Source: Acanthochlamys bracteata (Eukaryota > Streptophyta > Magnoliopsida > Pandanales > Velloziaceae). From it: a DNA stretch of 64,000 nucleotides. Location of the stretch: NCBI GenBank assembly GCA_019914995.1, contig CM034136.1, positions 6,091,270-6,155,269 on the forward strand, in the 5' to 3' direction. A model generated the notes under the pieces. The model was given only the letters and a program-made list of their open reading frames with translations, was not told where the DNA came from and searched no databases. The position numbers and the translations under genes were made by a program. Shown here one piece after another: positions 1 to 13,474 of the stretch (the first letter of the stretch is position 1; the number at the start of each line of letters is the position of its first letter).

Positions 1-1680
1 TTTTAAACAAACAGTAACAATCGATACCTGCAGGTAGCTGATTCATGAATGATGCCTTAAGTTTAGGCATAAGAAGAAATCTCAATGAAATTGCATGGAG
101 TTTCAATAGCCAGCATTTCAGAATTAGTTCAACAACACAATCTGCTTAATTAATTTGTTCAAAATGAGAGTAAAACAAAATTCACATTGCAGTATTTTGA
201 TGTTGATGTTTGATTGACGCTACACAAAAAATCACAACAAATGTCCACACGATAAATCCTCGATTGATCAGAAGCAAATTAAAACAGGCGGTAAGAAGAC
301 TAACAAGACTCGGAAAACATATGCGTATATTTTCTTGGAACCATAGCTTTGTGTAGTTCCAGCATGATGCAGCTCCGGCCGGCAGATGTTAAAGTACAGT
401 GAACGCCGTCATAGTACCTGGAACAAAGGCCTATCAAGGCACAAAATATTGGGCTTAACACAATTGACTAGTCTCAAAATCTAGTGATACTTTTCTAGCT
501 TTGAGTCTGTTTTTTTGGACAAAAAATTGAGTTACTGAAAGTAAATTTTTGATTATGAATTATTTTAAAAGTGAAGATCGAATTGTTTTTTATATTTATT
601 TGATTTTAAAAATGGTGTGGAAGTAAAATTTTCAATTATACAATTTAAAATTTGAAAGTAAAATTTTTGATGAAAAATTGAGTTGAAATTTGTGTTTATT
701 TTATTTTGAATGAATTAGAAGTGAGATCCTTTGTAGAATAGAAAAAAGAGATCAAAATGTTGGTAACCATGCCTTTGTCAGAATGACAAGGCTTGAAAGT
801 GGACAATGAATGTAACTACACAACACGGTCGCACTGAGACCACCATTTTGGTGACTGAAAGATCAAGCGTGAATTGGCTCCACTATTGATCATGCTAGCT
901 CAGGTCAACTCCAAGATTATAGATTCCTCAAAGACAGATAAAAACCTTACAGCTGCTACAAGATATGCACGTACATACCTGAAAGTTGAAACATATATAA
1001 TATTTCTTCTGTTTCAATGCAATGTTAAACCCCAAACCAAACACTTCAAAATCACTTTTAAAGTATAAACTTCTAATGATTATTACATACGGACGTTTTC
1101 ATCAATTAGAGCAATGGACTGTGACTCCTTGCTGTAGAGCTTTCAGTTTGTGTTCACAGAATAGAGGGAATTAAGTAGAAATGCATGTCGATGTCAGGAC
1201 GAGGCAAAGTAATGACATATTGGAGGTGTATACATGGGCTTTCATAAAACATGCTCAGGTCAGGCAAGGGTTTACTAAAAAATAACAAGTTAAAAATTCT
1301 AATCATAATGAAAGCTTGATATATGCAAATAAGATCTTCTAGAGGATCTTAAGTTCTTAACTGAAGTCTGACTATCAATAGTGTTTAAGTCAAAACAGAG
1401 ACCATTAATTTAGTATAAGTGTTCTTGTGAATATATTTCAGTAAGTTGTCGTCCAATCCTTTGGGTATATGCCATGAAGCTTAAAGTTAGCCAACCACCA
1501 TATATATGATAAACGGCAGTTTATAGAGCTATTAGTTTGGTTTCTTTCCTAGAGAAATTTTTATTAGGTATCTAATTATTGTAGCTACTCAATCAATTAA
1601 CTTACAATAATTAATTACATTCGGTGAGATTCTTCTGACTACACTAATTTCAGTGTCTTAGGTGAAGTCTCAGTTGCCAG
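1..1680. other. Intergenic DNA upstream of the NPF gene
   Basis: No open frame here resembles a known protein. The longest (874-1068) has no homology I recognise and no splice context. Positions 480-740 are AT-rich, with repeated 'aaaatttttga' and 'attgag' motifs resembling the dispersed AT-rich repeats elsewhere in the window. The rest is unremarkable plant intergenic sequence. Confidence 0.5.
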
Positions 1681-1686
1681 AAGTGT

Positions 1687-1692
1687 TATATA
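1687..1692 (+). promoter_or_regulatory. Probable TATA box of the NPF transporter gene
   Basis: TATATA lies about 130 bases before the ATG at 1820. It is followed by a CT-rich leader (1697-1745) typical of plant 5' untranslated regions. Assigned by position and sequence only. Confidence 0.45.
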
Positions 1693-1819
1693 GCAACACT
1701 TCCCCTCATCATCACTGCTCTCTCTCAACTCTTCCTCATTGATCCATCTTCAATTAACAAAAATCCTGCACCAAGTTAAGTTTACTAGAAGGATTTAAAC
1801 TAAAAAAGAGAAAATCTCA

Positions 1820-4800
1820 ATGGCAGCTCTACCAACTGATCAGGAGTCACTACAACAAACCGGTCGGCGCCGACAACAAGGCGGCTGGATCACTGCACCG
1901 TTCATCTTAGGTTCGTGCAGTTCCCTATTTTAATTCTTTCAGGCATCTCTCTGTTGATTTACTCTAACAGTTTCATGGATCCTGTTGATGAACAGGCAGT
2001 TTGTTAGGTCTCTGCCTCGCCCAGGGCGGTAGCCAAGCCAACTTTCTAGTCTACCTAATCAAGAAATTCAACATTGGTAGCATTGACGCTGCTCAGATAA
2101 GTAACATCATCAACGGATGCACAAGTATCTCTCCCGTCGTCGGAGCTATTCTGTCAGACGCCTTCTTCGGTTGCTACCCTGTCGCCGCCTTCGCCACCTT
2201 CGCATCTCTCATTGTAATAACCTAACCTTTTCAGAAACTCTCGAAACAACTTCAGCACTAGAAATTCAATACATATAATTTCCAATTTGGTAACTATGTC
2301 ATGTGCAGTCGATGATCTTGTATACACTCAGTTCCACCTTGCCTTCGTTGAGACCGAACCCGTGTACGCCGGGGATGATGCATTGCGAGAAGCCGACAGC
2401 TGCGCAACTGGCGATTCTTTATGCAGCGGTGGTGTTAGTAGCCGTAGGAACCGGCGGGACTCGGTACGTAGTTGCATCCATGGGAGCAAACCAGCTAGAC
2501 AAACCACAAGAACGAGACGTGTTCTTTAACTGGTACTTCATCGTTCTCTACTCAACTTCCGTTGTCGCGAGCACCGTCATTGTTTACGTGCAGGACAGTG
2601 TCAGCTGGGGGCTTGGGTTTGGGATTTGTGTTGTAGCCAATGCTGTCTCGTTGCCTGTGTTGCTGTTGGGCTCACGGTATTACCGGCGAGGGAAGGTGAA
2701 AGGGAGCCCGTACACCGGACTTGCTCGCACGGTGGTTGCTGTTTTGAGGAAAAGGAATGTTACGGTGGCGCCGGAAGGAGTAAAGTATTACTGTGGTGAA
2801 CCTGCCGCTGAGGAGACGGAAAAGGCGTTACCAGCAGCTGCTCCGTCTAATAGTTTCCGGTAAGTAGGACATAACTGCTCGTACTAATTTCGGTTATTAT
2901 TAAATTTTCATTACTGTTATATGATAGTTTAGATAGCAATGATAAAATAAATTAGTGTCCAAATAAATATTTCGACTTTTGGGATTGCGTACATGATGTA
3001 TTCACATGAACATAAGAAGATCAACGCGTTGCACTATTAGCACTAAAAACAATGAAGTACGTTTCGATTAGTTGTTTTCCTATCATGGATATTTCACTAA
3101 GAGCATGTTTATCGATCTCTTAAATTTAATTTTTTTAACTTATTTTTAATATAAAATATATTTAAAATATTTTTTTATTAAAATTTATTTTTAAAATTTA
3201 CTATTAATACAAAATTCATATAAAAATTTATTTTTATTTAATATTTTAATATTTATTTAATTTTAAAACTTAGTTTTAATAAAATGAATTTATTTCAAAT
3301 TAAACACATACTTTGAGGTTAATTAAGTGGAAGAGTTGCTGCATATCGTCTTCAAAGTTCGGAACTTCGTTTCAAAGAAGATAAGGTTTTAGAATTGTCA
3401 AGAAAGAACAATTGATATGAAAGTAAACATTTTTATTGGAGAAGATAAGTAACTGGATATCCATCTCAACGTTGTACAGTTGATAATTCGTCGACCACGT
3501 TCTACGCATTGCAATTGACTACTGGAATACTTAGACCCACGTTGCATAATTTAGAATAACATAAGATGCTGGGAAGAAATATCTTTATGCAAATAATTGC
3601 TGATGACTGTAGATCTGTGTGGGATTGTATTTTAAAAAATAATTTTTTTAAATATTTAATTTATATTTTGATAATTTTTTTAAAATATACTTAAAATTTA
3701 TAAACTATAAAAAATTTTCTTAATAAAATCTTATTATTATGTATTACTATTGTTTTTAGATAAAAAAATATATTTTATTTTTAAAAAATACTCTCAAATA
3801 TTTTCTATGCGGGGCAGCCATCTTTAATAGAAAAGCCTTTCTTTCCCAGATGGTTTCCAGCAGGCATGAAGCTGTTACAATTAATGATTGATTTCTCGAC
3901 AGAACAACAACCAATCATCACAATATATACACATCCATGTACCCTACCGTAAAAGCAAAGGAGCATTAATTCACGGTCCTTTTTATTTTCCTTCCCAGAG
4001 AAGGGCGTCACCTGCAAGGCTGACTTTACCTAGTAGATTTTTTACCGAAAATATGCAATTTAATCTAATGGTTTCACTGTTAGGAATTAGAAGCTGGGAG
4101 TAGATTTTGATTATACCCTTGTATGCAAAATGCAGATGTTTGAATGTTGCGGCACTAGTCACAGATGGAGACATAAAAGCAGACGGTAGCATTGCAAGGC
4201 CATGGAGACTCTGCAGCGTGGAGCAAGTTGAAGATCTCAAGGCACTACTGCGCATCGTCCCACTCTGGAGCTCCTCCATTGTTCTATCCATCTCTATCGG
4301 AGTCCAGGCGAGTCTTGCCGTCCTCCAGGCACTCACTATGGACCGCACCCTTGGCCGACACTTCTCCATCCCTGCTGCCTCTTACATCGTCTCCTCCCTT
4401 GCTGCCACTGCAATCACTCTTTCCCTCCTTGACCGTTGCATCTACCCTATTATCCAGAGACTCATAGGGCATACTCCCACACCGTTGCAGCGTATAGGTG
4501 CTGGACATGTTCTCAATGTGTCAGCAATGATGGCATCCGCACTGGTTGAGAAGGCACGGGCAGCTTCAGTGCGTGCTCACATTGAACCATCCCACCAGCC
4601 TGGATGGGTGGTGCCAGTTTCAGCACTATGGCTGACATTGCCTTTCATAATAGTTGGTGCAGCGGAAGCCCTACACTTCCCTGGCCAAGTTGCTTTATAC
4701 TACCAAGAGTTTCCTAGCTCACTGAAAGGTACAGCAACTGGCATGGTTGCAACTATCGTCGCGTTGGGGTTCTACCTCAGCACTGCCTTAGTGGACGCCG

Positions 4801-4997
4801 TGAGAAAGCACACCGACTGGTTGCATGATAACATTAATGAGGCGAAGGTGGAGTACGTGTACTGGATGGTGGTGGTGATGTGTGCCATCAACTTCGGCTA
4901 TTACCTACTGTGCGCAAGCACTTACAGGTACCAGATGAACATCGACGACCAGGCACCAAAGGAAAGTGCCACTGAGGACTCGAGCTCCACAACTTAG
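1820..4997 (+). CDS. NRT1/PTR family (NPF2, NAXT-like) transporter
   Basis: Four exons (1820-1910, 1996-2213, 2309-2859, 4136-4997) give 573 residues, normal for the family. NPF proteins are 12-helix major-facilitator carriers for nitrate, peptides or other small solutes. The N-terminus has the family GGWIT opening. The first helices match the nitrate-excretion (NAXT) branch of NPF2, including the SIDAAQI segment. Exon 3 carries the GTGGxR...GAxQxD signature and FFNWYF. Exon 4 starts with the conserved RCLNVAAL block and holds the last helices with a short hydrophilic tail. The ExxE[K/R] proton-coupling motif of helix 1 is absent: the matching stretch reads GLCLAQ. The start is the first ATG after the leader and in frame. 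Family is certain, subfamily likely, substrate inferred only. Intron 3 (2860-4135) contains AT-rich repeat DNA. Confidence 0.9.
3105..3310. repeat. AT-rich dispersed repeat in NPF intron 3
   Basis: About 200 bases that are almost all A and T. It opens with 'gcatgtttatcgatctctta' and closes with 'aaattaaacacata', so the ends are weakly inverted around TGTTTA. The style matches the other AT-rich elements of the window and suggests a decayed MITE. A second AT-rich block lies at 3630-3800. Boundaries are approximate. Confidence 0.35.
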
Positions 4998-5583
4998 CTC
5001 TAGCAAAATCTTTAGGATATGCCAACTGCAGAAGAACTCAGGTTCAAGGCAACTTTTAAGACTTTCCTATATAGTTTGGCATATTCCATGTATCTGCAGA
5101 TAGTGAAGTATTATTATCCAGCTCATTACCGTCCCAGATATACCACGGGTTTAGAAAAATTGAGATTGTTACCACATATACAGTCTCCAAATATTTGCCA
5201 GAAAAGAATATATATTTATATCTAAAATATAAATATAACAGATGCCCTGCAACATAGATTTGAAGGGTTTTCATCCAACTACCTACATTGACTCAGCTAG
5301 CCATTAAGCTCTGTGCGATCCAATTATGTACAAAATGTCAATGTCAAAGCAATACCAATTAGGATGGAATGACAAACACAATATTCGTGAACAATATGCA
5401 GATAAATATAGACAAATGCTCTCATTTTGGTCCCTCACCCTAGCAGAATCATGAGGCCCTTGATGCATGCTGATCAAGGAACCAAACAAGAACATTGCGG
5501 CAGAAGAAAACCAGAATACACAGAATCCAACTGTAAAGCCATCTACAGAAAGCTGTTCTTCTCAAATATTTGCAGTATATAAC
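4998..5583. other. Convergent 3' region between NPF and TOL6
   Basis: This 586-base stretch separates the stop codons of two converging genes and should hold both 3' untranslated regions. Short open frames on both strands resemble nothing I know. No repeat or RNA gene is visible. Confidence 0.5.
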
Positions 5584-8500
5584 TTATTTCCTTCCACTAA
5601 TCATACCTTGGCCTGGAGAAGGGGATTGTGTGCCTGACAAGCTGGTTTGAGTTCGTACTTTAACTCTTTCATCTGTGTTTCTCATGTCTATTAAATCCTC
5701 AAACAATCTGTAGGAAGGAACATATGGCTTAGGGGAGGTGCCGCTGCCCTGTCGTTGATTCCCACTCATCTGTGCGTCACCAGTTGAAGTATTATTACTT
5801 CTACCAAATGAATTATAATGCTGCAAAGTTCTTGAATCCAGCATTGAGGCATTGGATACAGGAGTGCTGCTCTGAATGGCAGGGTATTGGTATGTATTGG
5901 ATATGAATGGATTGGGATTGTAATACGTCGAAGTGGCCCATGGTGGAGGTGGGTAACTGTAATGAGGCACTAGATGTTGAGACTGAACTGCAGGTTGTGA
6001 TGGGGGATATGGAAGTCGAGGTGGTGAAGAAGACTGTGATGGTGGAGATTGGGGTTGAGGTTGAGATACAGTATGCTGAGCCCAAGGTGCAACATAACTG
6101 TTAGAGGGTGGATGGCCTTGGTTGCTAAGAGATGGCAGAGAGCTTTGACGATGCAATTCTTCAATTGAGGAAGGTGCACCTGTAGACTCATTTTGATAAA
6201 AATTATTTGACGTAGGGGTTTGAGGAGGTGAAGGATTTGTCGACAAAGTAATGCTCAGAAACTCAATCATATCCTGCTCCTTTGTAGAAGTCCTAACAGG
6301 AGCTGGCAGTTCAGTTGGCACCAATGCATTAGACGGTATGGTGGATGAGATCTCTGACATACTTGTAGCAGTAGTTGCAGTAGTGACATCACTGTGATTT
6401 GGTGATGCATCTGAAGGAGAAATGCTTTGGGCAATTGCTGTTCTGTTCCTGCGAGCCAACTGAGCAAATTCATCGTCCTCTTCTTCCTCCTCATATTTGT
6501 CACCACTATCAGCTACAGAGACAGGTGCAACAGGAGCTGCTGGCAATGGAATAGATTCAGTTGCTTCAATAGCTAAAGGTGAACCAGAAGCTATGGCATC
6601 GTGTCTGGAAAGCAGACTTTGCAAGGTATCATTCAAGCTGAGGGCTTGCCCTAGAAGCTCCTCATCTCTGCCAATGTAAAAGTTAAGATATGGTCAGAAC
6701 AATTGCAGCATTCTACTTCATACATTATTAACAGAATCCTGTCTATCAATACTTATGCTACAGTTGTGAGCACCGTGTAATCAACTTCTTCTCAAAAAGC
6801 ATCGCATCATTAATATCGTCAGCAAAAGATGGTCCTATTAATTATTTAACCCCAAAAAGGAAGTCCTTTTGCTATACAGGACACATATTTTAAGTTGACT
6901 GCTACAATATCCATGTGAAGAGTTGGGACTCTGGTGGCTTAAATGTCTCACATTATTCATATTCCCTATGAAAGTCGGACCCCCTTACCTTGGCTTTACT
7001 ATAGGCAGACAGGAAACATAAAAGGATACTGGTTTTCGGATTTCTACATCCTACAACTTTCGGGAAGAGCTCCTCATAATCTACATCCATAGATAACATG
7101 GTTGGCAAACTGCTTTTTGAACTTTCCATGAACACACTACATATTTGGGATAGCTGAAAAAGTAGAGCTTTTTGGACAAAATAAAAAGAGAGTTTCTCAG
7201 AAATTCTTTTTTTGTGGCTTTTTGAAAAAAGAAAGGTTCTCCGTATAATTAACCTATGACAAACAAGTTACCCATGCCCTCCAAATTTTTTTAGAAACTT
7301 TCTGCAGCACAGTGCATGGCTTTCTTGGGCTTCAAAGGCCCAAAATCCATCCAAAAAAGCCATACCAATGGCCATAGATAAATAAGCATTTCGAAATCGA
7401 CGATAATATAGATCAGCGGTATGACTGACCCAGTTGAAGTAACCAGCTCCATAAGCTTTTTCTGGTTGGTACGACACTGGCTGACAAGATCCACGATCAA
7501 GTCATCCTTAACAGCCTGAAACAGACCAAATGTAGCATTTACCAAGAATATGAATAAGGGAATTATTGATGGAATTTGATCCAAGGATAATCTTCAATTA
7601 CGTAAAAACATGCACAATTCCTAAAATCTGAAAACATTACCAAGACATAAGACTAGACCTAAAATCTGACAATGTGCATACCTCCCGGTCATTTGGGTTC
7701 ACTACTTGAAGCATTTCGCTGAGAAGTTCCATGGCAGGTCGCATGCCATCTACGTCGGACAAGCTGGAAACCAGTAATAACAATTAACTTAAAGAAACTA
7801 TGCAATACGGAAACTTTACGTTTAAAACCCATAGAACGGACCTTAAATTTCCCATATCTGATGCCATTGCCTCATCAAGTCTCATGGTAGAACTGCTGGG
7901 CATTCCATAACCTATTTGGGGGTACATAGAAACCGGTCTTGAAAGAGAACCTGGTGGTGTAAATATTAAAGCAGAGTCACGTGAACGCTGGGGAAACTGC
8001 ACTCCAGCTCTCTGCAAAGGAAACATCCAGTAAAGATATGGTCTACCCTATTCAAGCTGCAGTTTCCTAGTATCATCCACTGAATGAGACGCACTCTAAA
8101 GTTCAACTGAAATTGCAGCATATCACTACATATCAAATTCAAAACACTAATCAAGGCGCCAAGTCTTTTGAAATGAAACTTTATAGAATCTAGAGATCCT
8201 ACACAAGTAAAATCATCTTGCTTATTTGTAACAAGCTTTCTGAAGAGTTCTTCAGTATGCATGAATTCAGAAACAGTAGCTGATTAAGAAAAGTAGTTAC
8301 AATTTCTAGCTCAAACCTAAAATTTCTGCAGCTTCCTGTTGCAACAAAAGTTCAGATCAATAACTGAAAAGAGAAAACCTATTGATGGTCTAATCTAGTA
8401 AACTTTCTAATCTTGAAGACGGAATATTACAATAAAACAGAATACAAACCAAAATATGAAAGTTATTCCTGCACTGGACTGCTAATGTAACTAGATATAT

Positions 8501-10405
8501 TAAACCAACACAAACTAAAACTGCAAATTTCTACGACAGCCTCAGAGCCTAAGCTAGAGGCACCTAGACTCCAACATTTCTAAACAATATGTGTTTCCCA
8601 TTCCTCTAACACCAAAAGTAGTACAAATAAAGATAACTCATAAAGAATACTTTTGTTAACCAACTATCTGACTAGTGTTAGAGAATCTGCGTATGTACTA
8701 TACATTTATACCTTTAAATCCACATAGGCCCAGTAATACTGTGGATATTTGCCACCAGGTCCACCAAATGCTTCTTGCCAAGAATCAAGCAATACCAGAA
8801 TCTTATCCCTGACTTGCATATCTGCCTGCAAAATCCATCTTTACTGAGAATAGGGTGACAAAATATCAAATATTAGCTCTACTGAATATGAAGGACCTCA
8901 GCAGAAGACTCAGGTTTGTAGACACTTATAGAAGATATGAAGGTCACATGTTAAATTTGTATACTTTGAGCAAACCTAACTGACCTTTTTCTTGACAATT
9001 TTAACCATCTCTTGCAAAATTTCACGTTCCACTACTTGAGAATGGACATAATCACCACAATTCTTTATCATAGTCTCAAGCAACTGCAAGAAAAGTGCAT
9101 TTTATCAGACAAAATAACTTTTTCCTCTGCGAAGGACCATTGTTATACAAAAGAGATAAGAGTTTCCTGTCTCTCGCTTAGTTAAATGAGCTTTTGCATT
9201 GAAAATCACTTCATGTCTTATAGTAAAAATTGACGACCACAAACTTTGAACTTACCGTCAATGCAAGAAATTGAACCTTTGGGTTCCTATGTTGTAATCT
9301 CTTCTTAATCGATTTAGTAACTTCCTTTGCCTGCCTGAAACAATTAAACGCTAAATTTCAATATTCCTTCCGAAATGGTGAAATCTTTCAAACCAAAAGT
9401 AATAATAACATGAGAAATTATACTGAGGGAGACGAACAGATACAATTGTTTAGATTGTATCCCTTGAAACTTCATATCTTTATTGCAGATAATTTCAACA
9501 AAACACTTCAAACGCAAAACAATTCTGCAATTTATTTTCAAAATTCACATTTTGTGAATAATTAGTTTCTCTGGAAACACCTTCTAGTAGAGCAAGAGGC
9601 AAATTTTCTCATATAAAGGTTACTTTTAACACGACATATGCGATTCAAATTGAAATGGATTTTGAAACTTAGCATTGACACATATTGCATTCACTTAGGC
9701 AAAAGCAAGTAACACATCATTAGACATAACCCTAAAACTGTACAATGCAAAGCTCGAATAGCCTATCTTAGCCTACTAAAATCAATCAAGTCACTACATC
9801 ATTATACAATTATAACTTGGGCAACAAAACAAGCCTTGCACATGCAAAATTGTGTAGCAGATTATTAGTAGGAAGTGAACTTGGTCCCAAAACTTAAGTG
9901 AACCATCAAAATAACCAATTTTCAGTATGCAGACAGTAGATAGTTACAAACTGTACAAGAAGAATTATCTTCGAAACTTCAAAAGGCCAGCAGATGAATA
10001 GATTGTGACAGAAGAGCTAGTTATTATGCATAACAACAAGCCAAAAAAGAATAAAATCATATTATAGTAGCGATTAAAGTTGACAGAACAAGAGCAAAAT
10101 CGAAATTCCTTTTCTATCTCTAAGAAGCAAAATTGAAATTTCTTATGTGTCCAAGAGTAAAATTGAACCTTGTACATGAACAAAGTACGAAAATTAAAAC
10201 TCCTCAACATAGAAAACGAAATTTCTAATCAATCAAACAAAAAATAAAAAGATAGAAACTGCGAAATTAAGCAAAAATCAAGCTACAAAACTCACCATAG
10301 ATCAGAATTAATAGAATCGCAAATTTCGATGTTCAGGGTCCAGTCCGGTCCGATCAACAGATCACTGGTTGCTTTCTCCACCTTCACGGTCGCCGATGAC
10401 GACAT
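5584..10405 (-). CDS. TOL6: TOM1-like protein 6-type VHS-GAT ubiquitin receptor
   Basis: Eight exons read on the minus strand (10405-10296, 9334-9256, 9083-8985, 8825-8712, 8011-7842, 7763-7682, 7515-7430, 6667-5584) give 607 residues. TOL proteins bind ubiquitinated plasma-membrane cargo and pass it to ESCRT for vacuolar degradation. Residues about 5-135 form the VHS domain, including [39 protein letters not shown] and [11 protein letters not shown]. Residues about 175-270 form the GAT domain ([13 protein letters not shown] to [10 protein letters not shown]). The large last exon holds an acidic [15 protein letters not shown] element, a Pro/Ser/Gln-rich tail and the conserved [12 protein letters not shown] motif. 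Domain order, tail motifs and the start ([17 protein letters not shown]) fit Arabidopsis TOL6 best. TOL5 or TOL9 are less likely because of the tail. Intron 1 is long (961 bases). Confidence 0.9.
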
Positions 10406-11339
10406 CTTCCTTGTTCAAATCAATCAACCAAAACTTCCCCAAAAAAAACAAAAAAGAAAAAAATGAACCAGCAAAACCAAGCTTCAGCTTCCCACCCAAG
10501 AACGAAACAAGAAAAAAACTTATGTGGATAGTTTTCTCTTCTCTCTCCCTCTCTCTCTATTACTGCTGGATTACCGATTTCAATTGTTTTCAATTGTGGA
10601 GGAAAAAAGAAATTCAAGAATTTCGTTTTCCCTTTTGCACACCTGTCCAAGTGTTTGACTAGGAATCGATTAGAGAGCTAGCTCGCTATATTATCTTTTA
10701 TTCTTACGTTCTTTCTTTTATTTTGAGACAAAAAAATATGAGAAGGAAAGAAAGCCAGAAAACGAACAAGGGCGGCTTCGGAAAGTAAGCCAAAAGGGAC
10801 CCACCAACTAAAGTTAAGGAAGCATCAAAGCCGTTCGTTTACTTAATTCTATAATAAGATTAATTAAGGATTTTGATTGGATTAATTAATGGGGTTGGCA
10901 TCAATTGACGTTAGCCTTTCTTTTGCTTATCCAGAGATTTTGAGGATCGAGAGTGGAAAATTCAGCAAAAGTATGGCGGTTTAAGTCCCCTAACTGCATA
11001 TTTGCAACGTTTCTAGAAAGTCAATGCTAACCAATTGAAAATAATATAATATTTAAAAATTGTTTATCAACTCTAATAAATTTATTTTTAATTTTAAAAA
11101 TTATGCATAATTTTTTTAAATTTGAAATATAAATAAAGTGGCTGCAATTTGTATTAGTAATCATAAAAAGTAAAACCCGAGGCTTTATAACCGGGCTAGG
11201 TCCAATAAAAGCCAGAGCCCATTCACAACTTTACTCTTTTTCGTTACAGCGCGCGTAAGCGCTTTCCACACGCGGCAAAAGCTTCACGCTTGCAAATTTC
11301 CCCCAGAATCAAATTCTGATAAAACAATTGTTGTTGTTG
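10406..11339. promoter_or_regulatory. Divergent promoter region between TOL6 and the LOR gene
   Basis: This 934-base gap separates two start codons pointing away from each other. It contains an A/G-rich leader near TOL6 (10430-10520) and an AT-rich middle (11035-11130). Near the LOR gene are a CCAATAAAA-like site (about 11201) and a TGGGCTC-type site II element on the minus strand (about 11215). No open frame resembling a protein is seen. Confidence 0.45.
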
Positions 11340-13474
11340 ATGGCAATAGAACAGAAGCCGATCTTTCCTCCGGCGTTGCGGATCCCGATCGACTACACGA
11401 TTCGCAAGAAAATATTCAACGGAGCATTCGATTTCACTGTCTTCGACTCGCATGGGAATCTAACATTCAAAGTACGCGCCGCAGACGGCGACGTCGAGCG
11501 ATGGAGATTTTCTCGATATTCGCTCCATCGCCCGATCTCCGTGATCATCTCCGACGCTGCTGGGTCTACGCTCTACAATCTCGTCGTTGATTCTGTAAGT
11601 TTTTTTAATTTAATATGTTATTTATTTGTTCATTATATATATAGGGTGGGGATAGAGGTACACCCACTCTTGGGGCACCCCCACTTAAAATGCTCTATAA
11701 CTCTGTCATTGGATATGGATAACTATGGATCGAGTCCCTTTGATAAAATTTTATCTCAATCATACCACGAATCGACCTCCATCTATATCTCTCACAGGGA
11801 TACCAACCCATGATTTTTCATATCCAACGTGGAGATTGAATTGAGAACTCTAAGTGGGGGATGCCCCATGGTTTCCCCTATCCCACACGCACTTATCCTG
11901 GTCATCACTTATGCCCCATTTGTGTTAACTGAAAAAAACTAGAAGAAACCACTCGTTCAGAATTACAGTAGGTTTCAAATATTCATTATAGGAAATGAAT
12001 GGCATTAAGATTCTCCTGAGTGCAATATGCTCCTGTACCCTTATTCTTTCTCATGCCGCTTGCAAAGTCGAGTAAAATTTGATATGACACCTGCGTATAA
12101 AGCTTTCAGCCTTCAACATTTTGTAATTGTTTCTTTTTCCATCAGAAACTTCAGCTATTAATTATTAAATCATCAATGTTATTTCTCAAGTCCGACCTCC
12201 ACTACACATTACCATCGTGATTGCTATCAGTTCTGCTAGTCTTAAACTACTATGGTTTTTCATCTTTTGGGTTGTAAGCTCGTCACTGGTTTCCATCAGT
12301 AATATGTTGTGCTATTTTCTAATATAATTTGAAATGGTTAAAATATATAGTTAGTTTATTGGATTAAAACGCAAAAGGAAAAAAGAAAAAAAGACAACAA
12401 AAAAGAAAGTTTATTCTTCACTGTATCAGCTTTAGTAGTTTCTTTCAGTTTAGCTCTGTCAGCATTTCATAACCAAACAGGCTGTGCTTGAACCTCCACT
12501 TGTTTGCAAATAAATAAGATGCAGAAGTAGCTCTAGGTTGGCATTAAGAGTTTCTGTCAGTGGAAAAGACTCCGGATCTGGAGTCTTCAAGACTTGTTAA
12601 ATTTCGACGTCACTAATAGTCTGTGTTAAGGCACATAATTTCTTTATCTGGGTACATCCTAAGGTAAGATGGACCCTCTTCATAAATGCACATGCGTAAG
12701 TTTTGCAAGCAACATGCTACTTGTTTTATTAAACTTGTTCAAGTTACTTTGATAGAGTGTAGCATTTCTATAATTATGTTGTAGTGGGTTGTTCCACAGC
12801 CTTATTTTCCAGTGTAGGTGCCATTGAGTAACGAGTGTCCATTTGCTGTAGGATGGATGGCAAGGTTTCGATAGGAACACAAAGGATTTTATCTTTAAAG
12901 TAAATAAAGTGTCTGCCTCTCCTTTGAACACAGAGCTACTGGTATACTTCGCTGGTGACAATTTTGGAGACCCGATGTCAACTTTTAGATTGAAAGGCAG
13001 TCCATTTAGGAGATCATGCACAATATATAGAAAGGAGTCTATTGTTGCTCAGGTAAGAGCATCTTTGATGGTTTTGCTTGATGTTATCTATCTATAAAAA
13101 TGTATGAGTTAGAGCTATTGCATACGACTTTTACACTATTTTTCCTTCAGCTTTGAATTTTTTACAAAAGTTAAAGTTCAGAATAAATGCTATATTAAAC
13201 TCTTTTCCTTTTCGAGTTAATTCTTGGGCTTCCTTGGTACATTAGAGGAAGTCAACCTACATTTAATATTAAGGGATTAGTATATCTAGTAAGCTAATGA
13301 CACATCAAGTGCATGTTATAAGTTTCGGATGGCTGTTTTTGACCGCAGATGAATCTCATGTACAAACTACGGAAGGTTATCTATTGGAGGAAAAAGTTAC
13401 GGCTCACCGTATACCCTGGAATGGATCCCGCTTTGACTTTTGCTATGCTTGTTCCTTTTTTTGCATCTTGCTGA
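11340..13474 (+). CDS. LURP-one-related (LOR, DUF567) protein
   Basis: Three exons (11340-11594, 12852-13052, 13349-13474) give 193 residues, the usual size of this family. LOR proteins adopt a Tubby-C-terminal-like beta-barrel. LURP1 itself is needed for basal defence against an oomycete, but most members have no known biochemical role. Visible family features are IDYTIRKKIFNGAFDFTVFD near the N-terminus, HGNLTFKV, a Gly-Trp in exon 2 (DGWQGF) and the closing block YKLRKVIYWRKKLRLTVYPG followed by a hydrophobic strand. The ATG at 11340 is the first good start and exon phases are all zero. Intron 1 (11595-12851) carries a MITE. The product stops soon after the last strand (PFFASC), and an alternative acidic ending further on cannot be excluded. 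Membership is fairly sure; function is not. Confidence 0.8.
11644..11888. mobile_element. MITE with long imperfect terminal inverted repeats
   Basis: The left end (GGTGGGGATAGAGG, later GGGGCACCCCCACTTA) matches the reverse complement of the right end (GTGGGATAGGGG, later GGGGCATCCCCCACTTA) over about 38-42 bases with a small gap. The element is about 245 bases, encodes nothing and sits in intron 1 of the LOR gene. No target duplication can be read with certainty in the TA-rich left flank. The superfamily is undetermined. Confidence 0.65.

Noticed and set aside
6497-6679. Plus-strand open frames across the TOL6 last exon (also 5907-6104)
   Set aside because: Shadows of the real minus-strand coding sequence.
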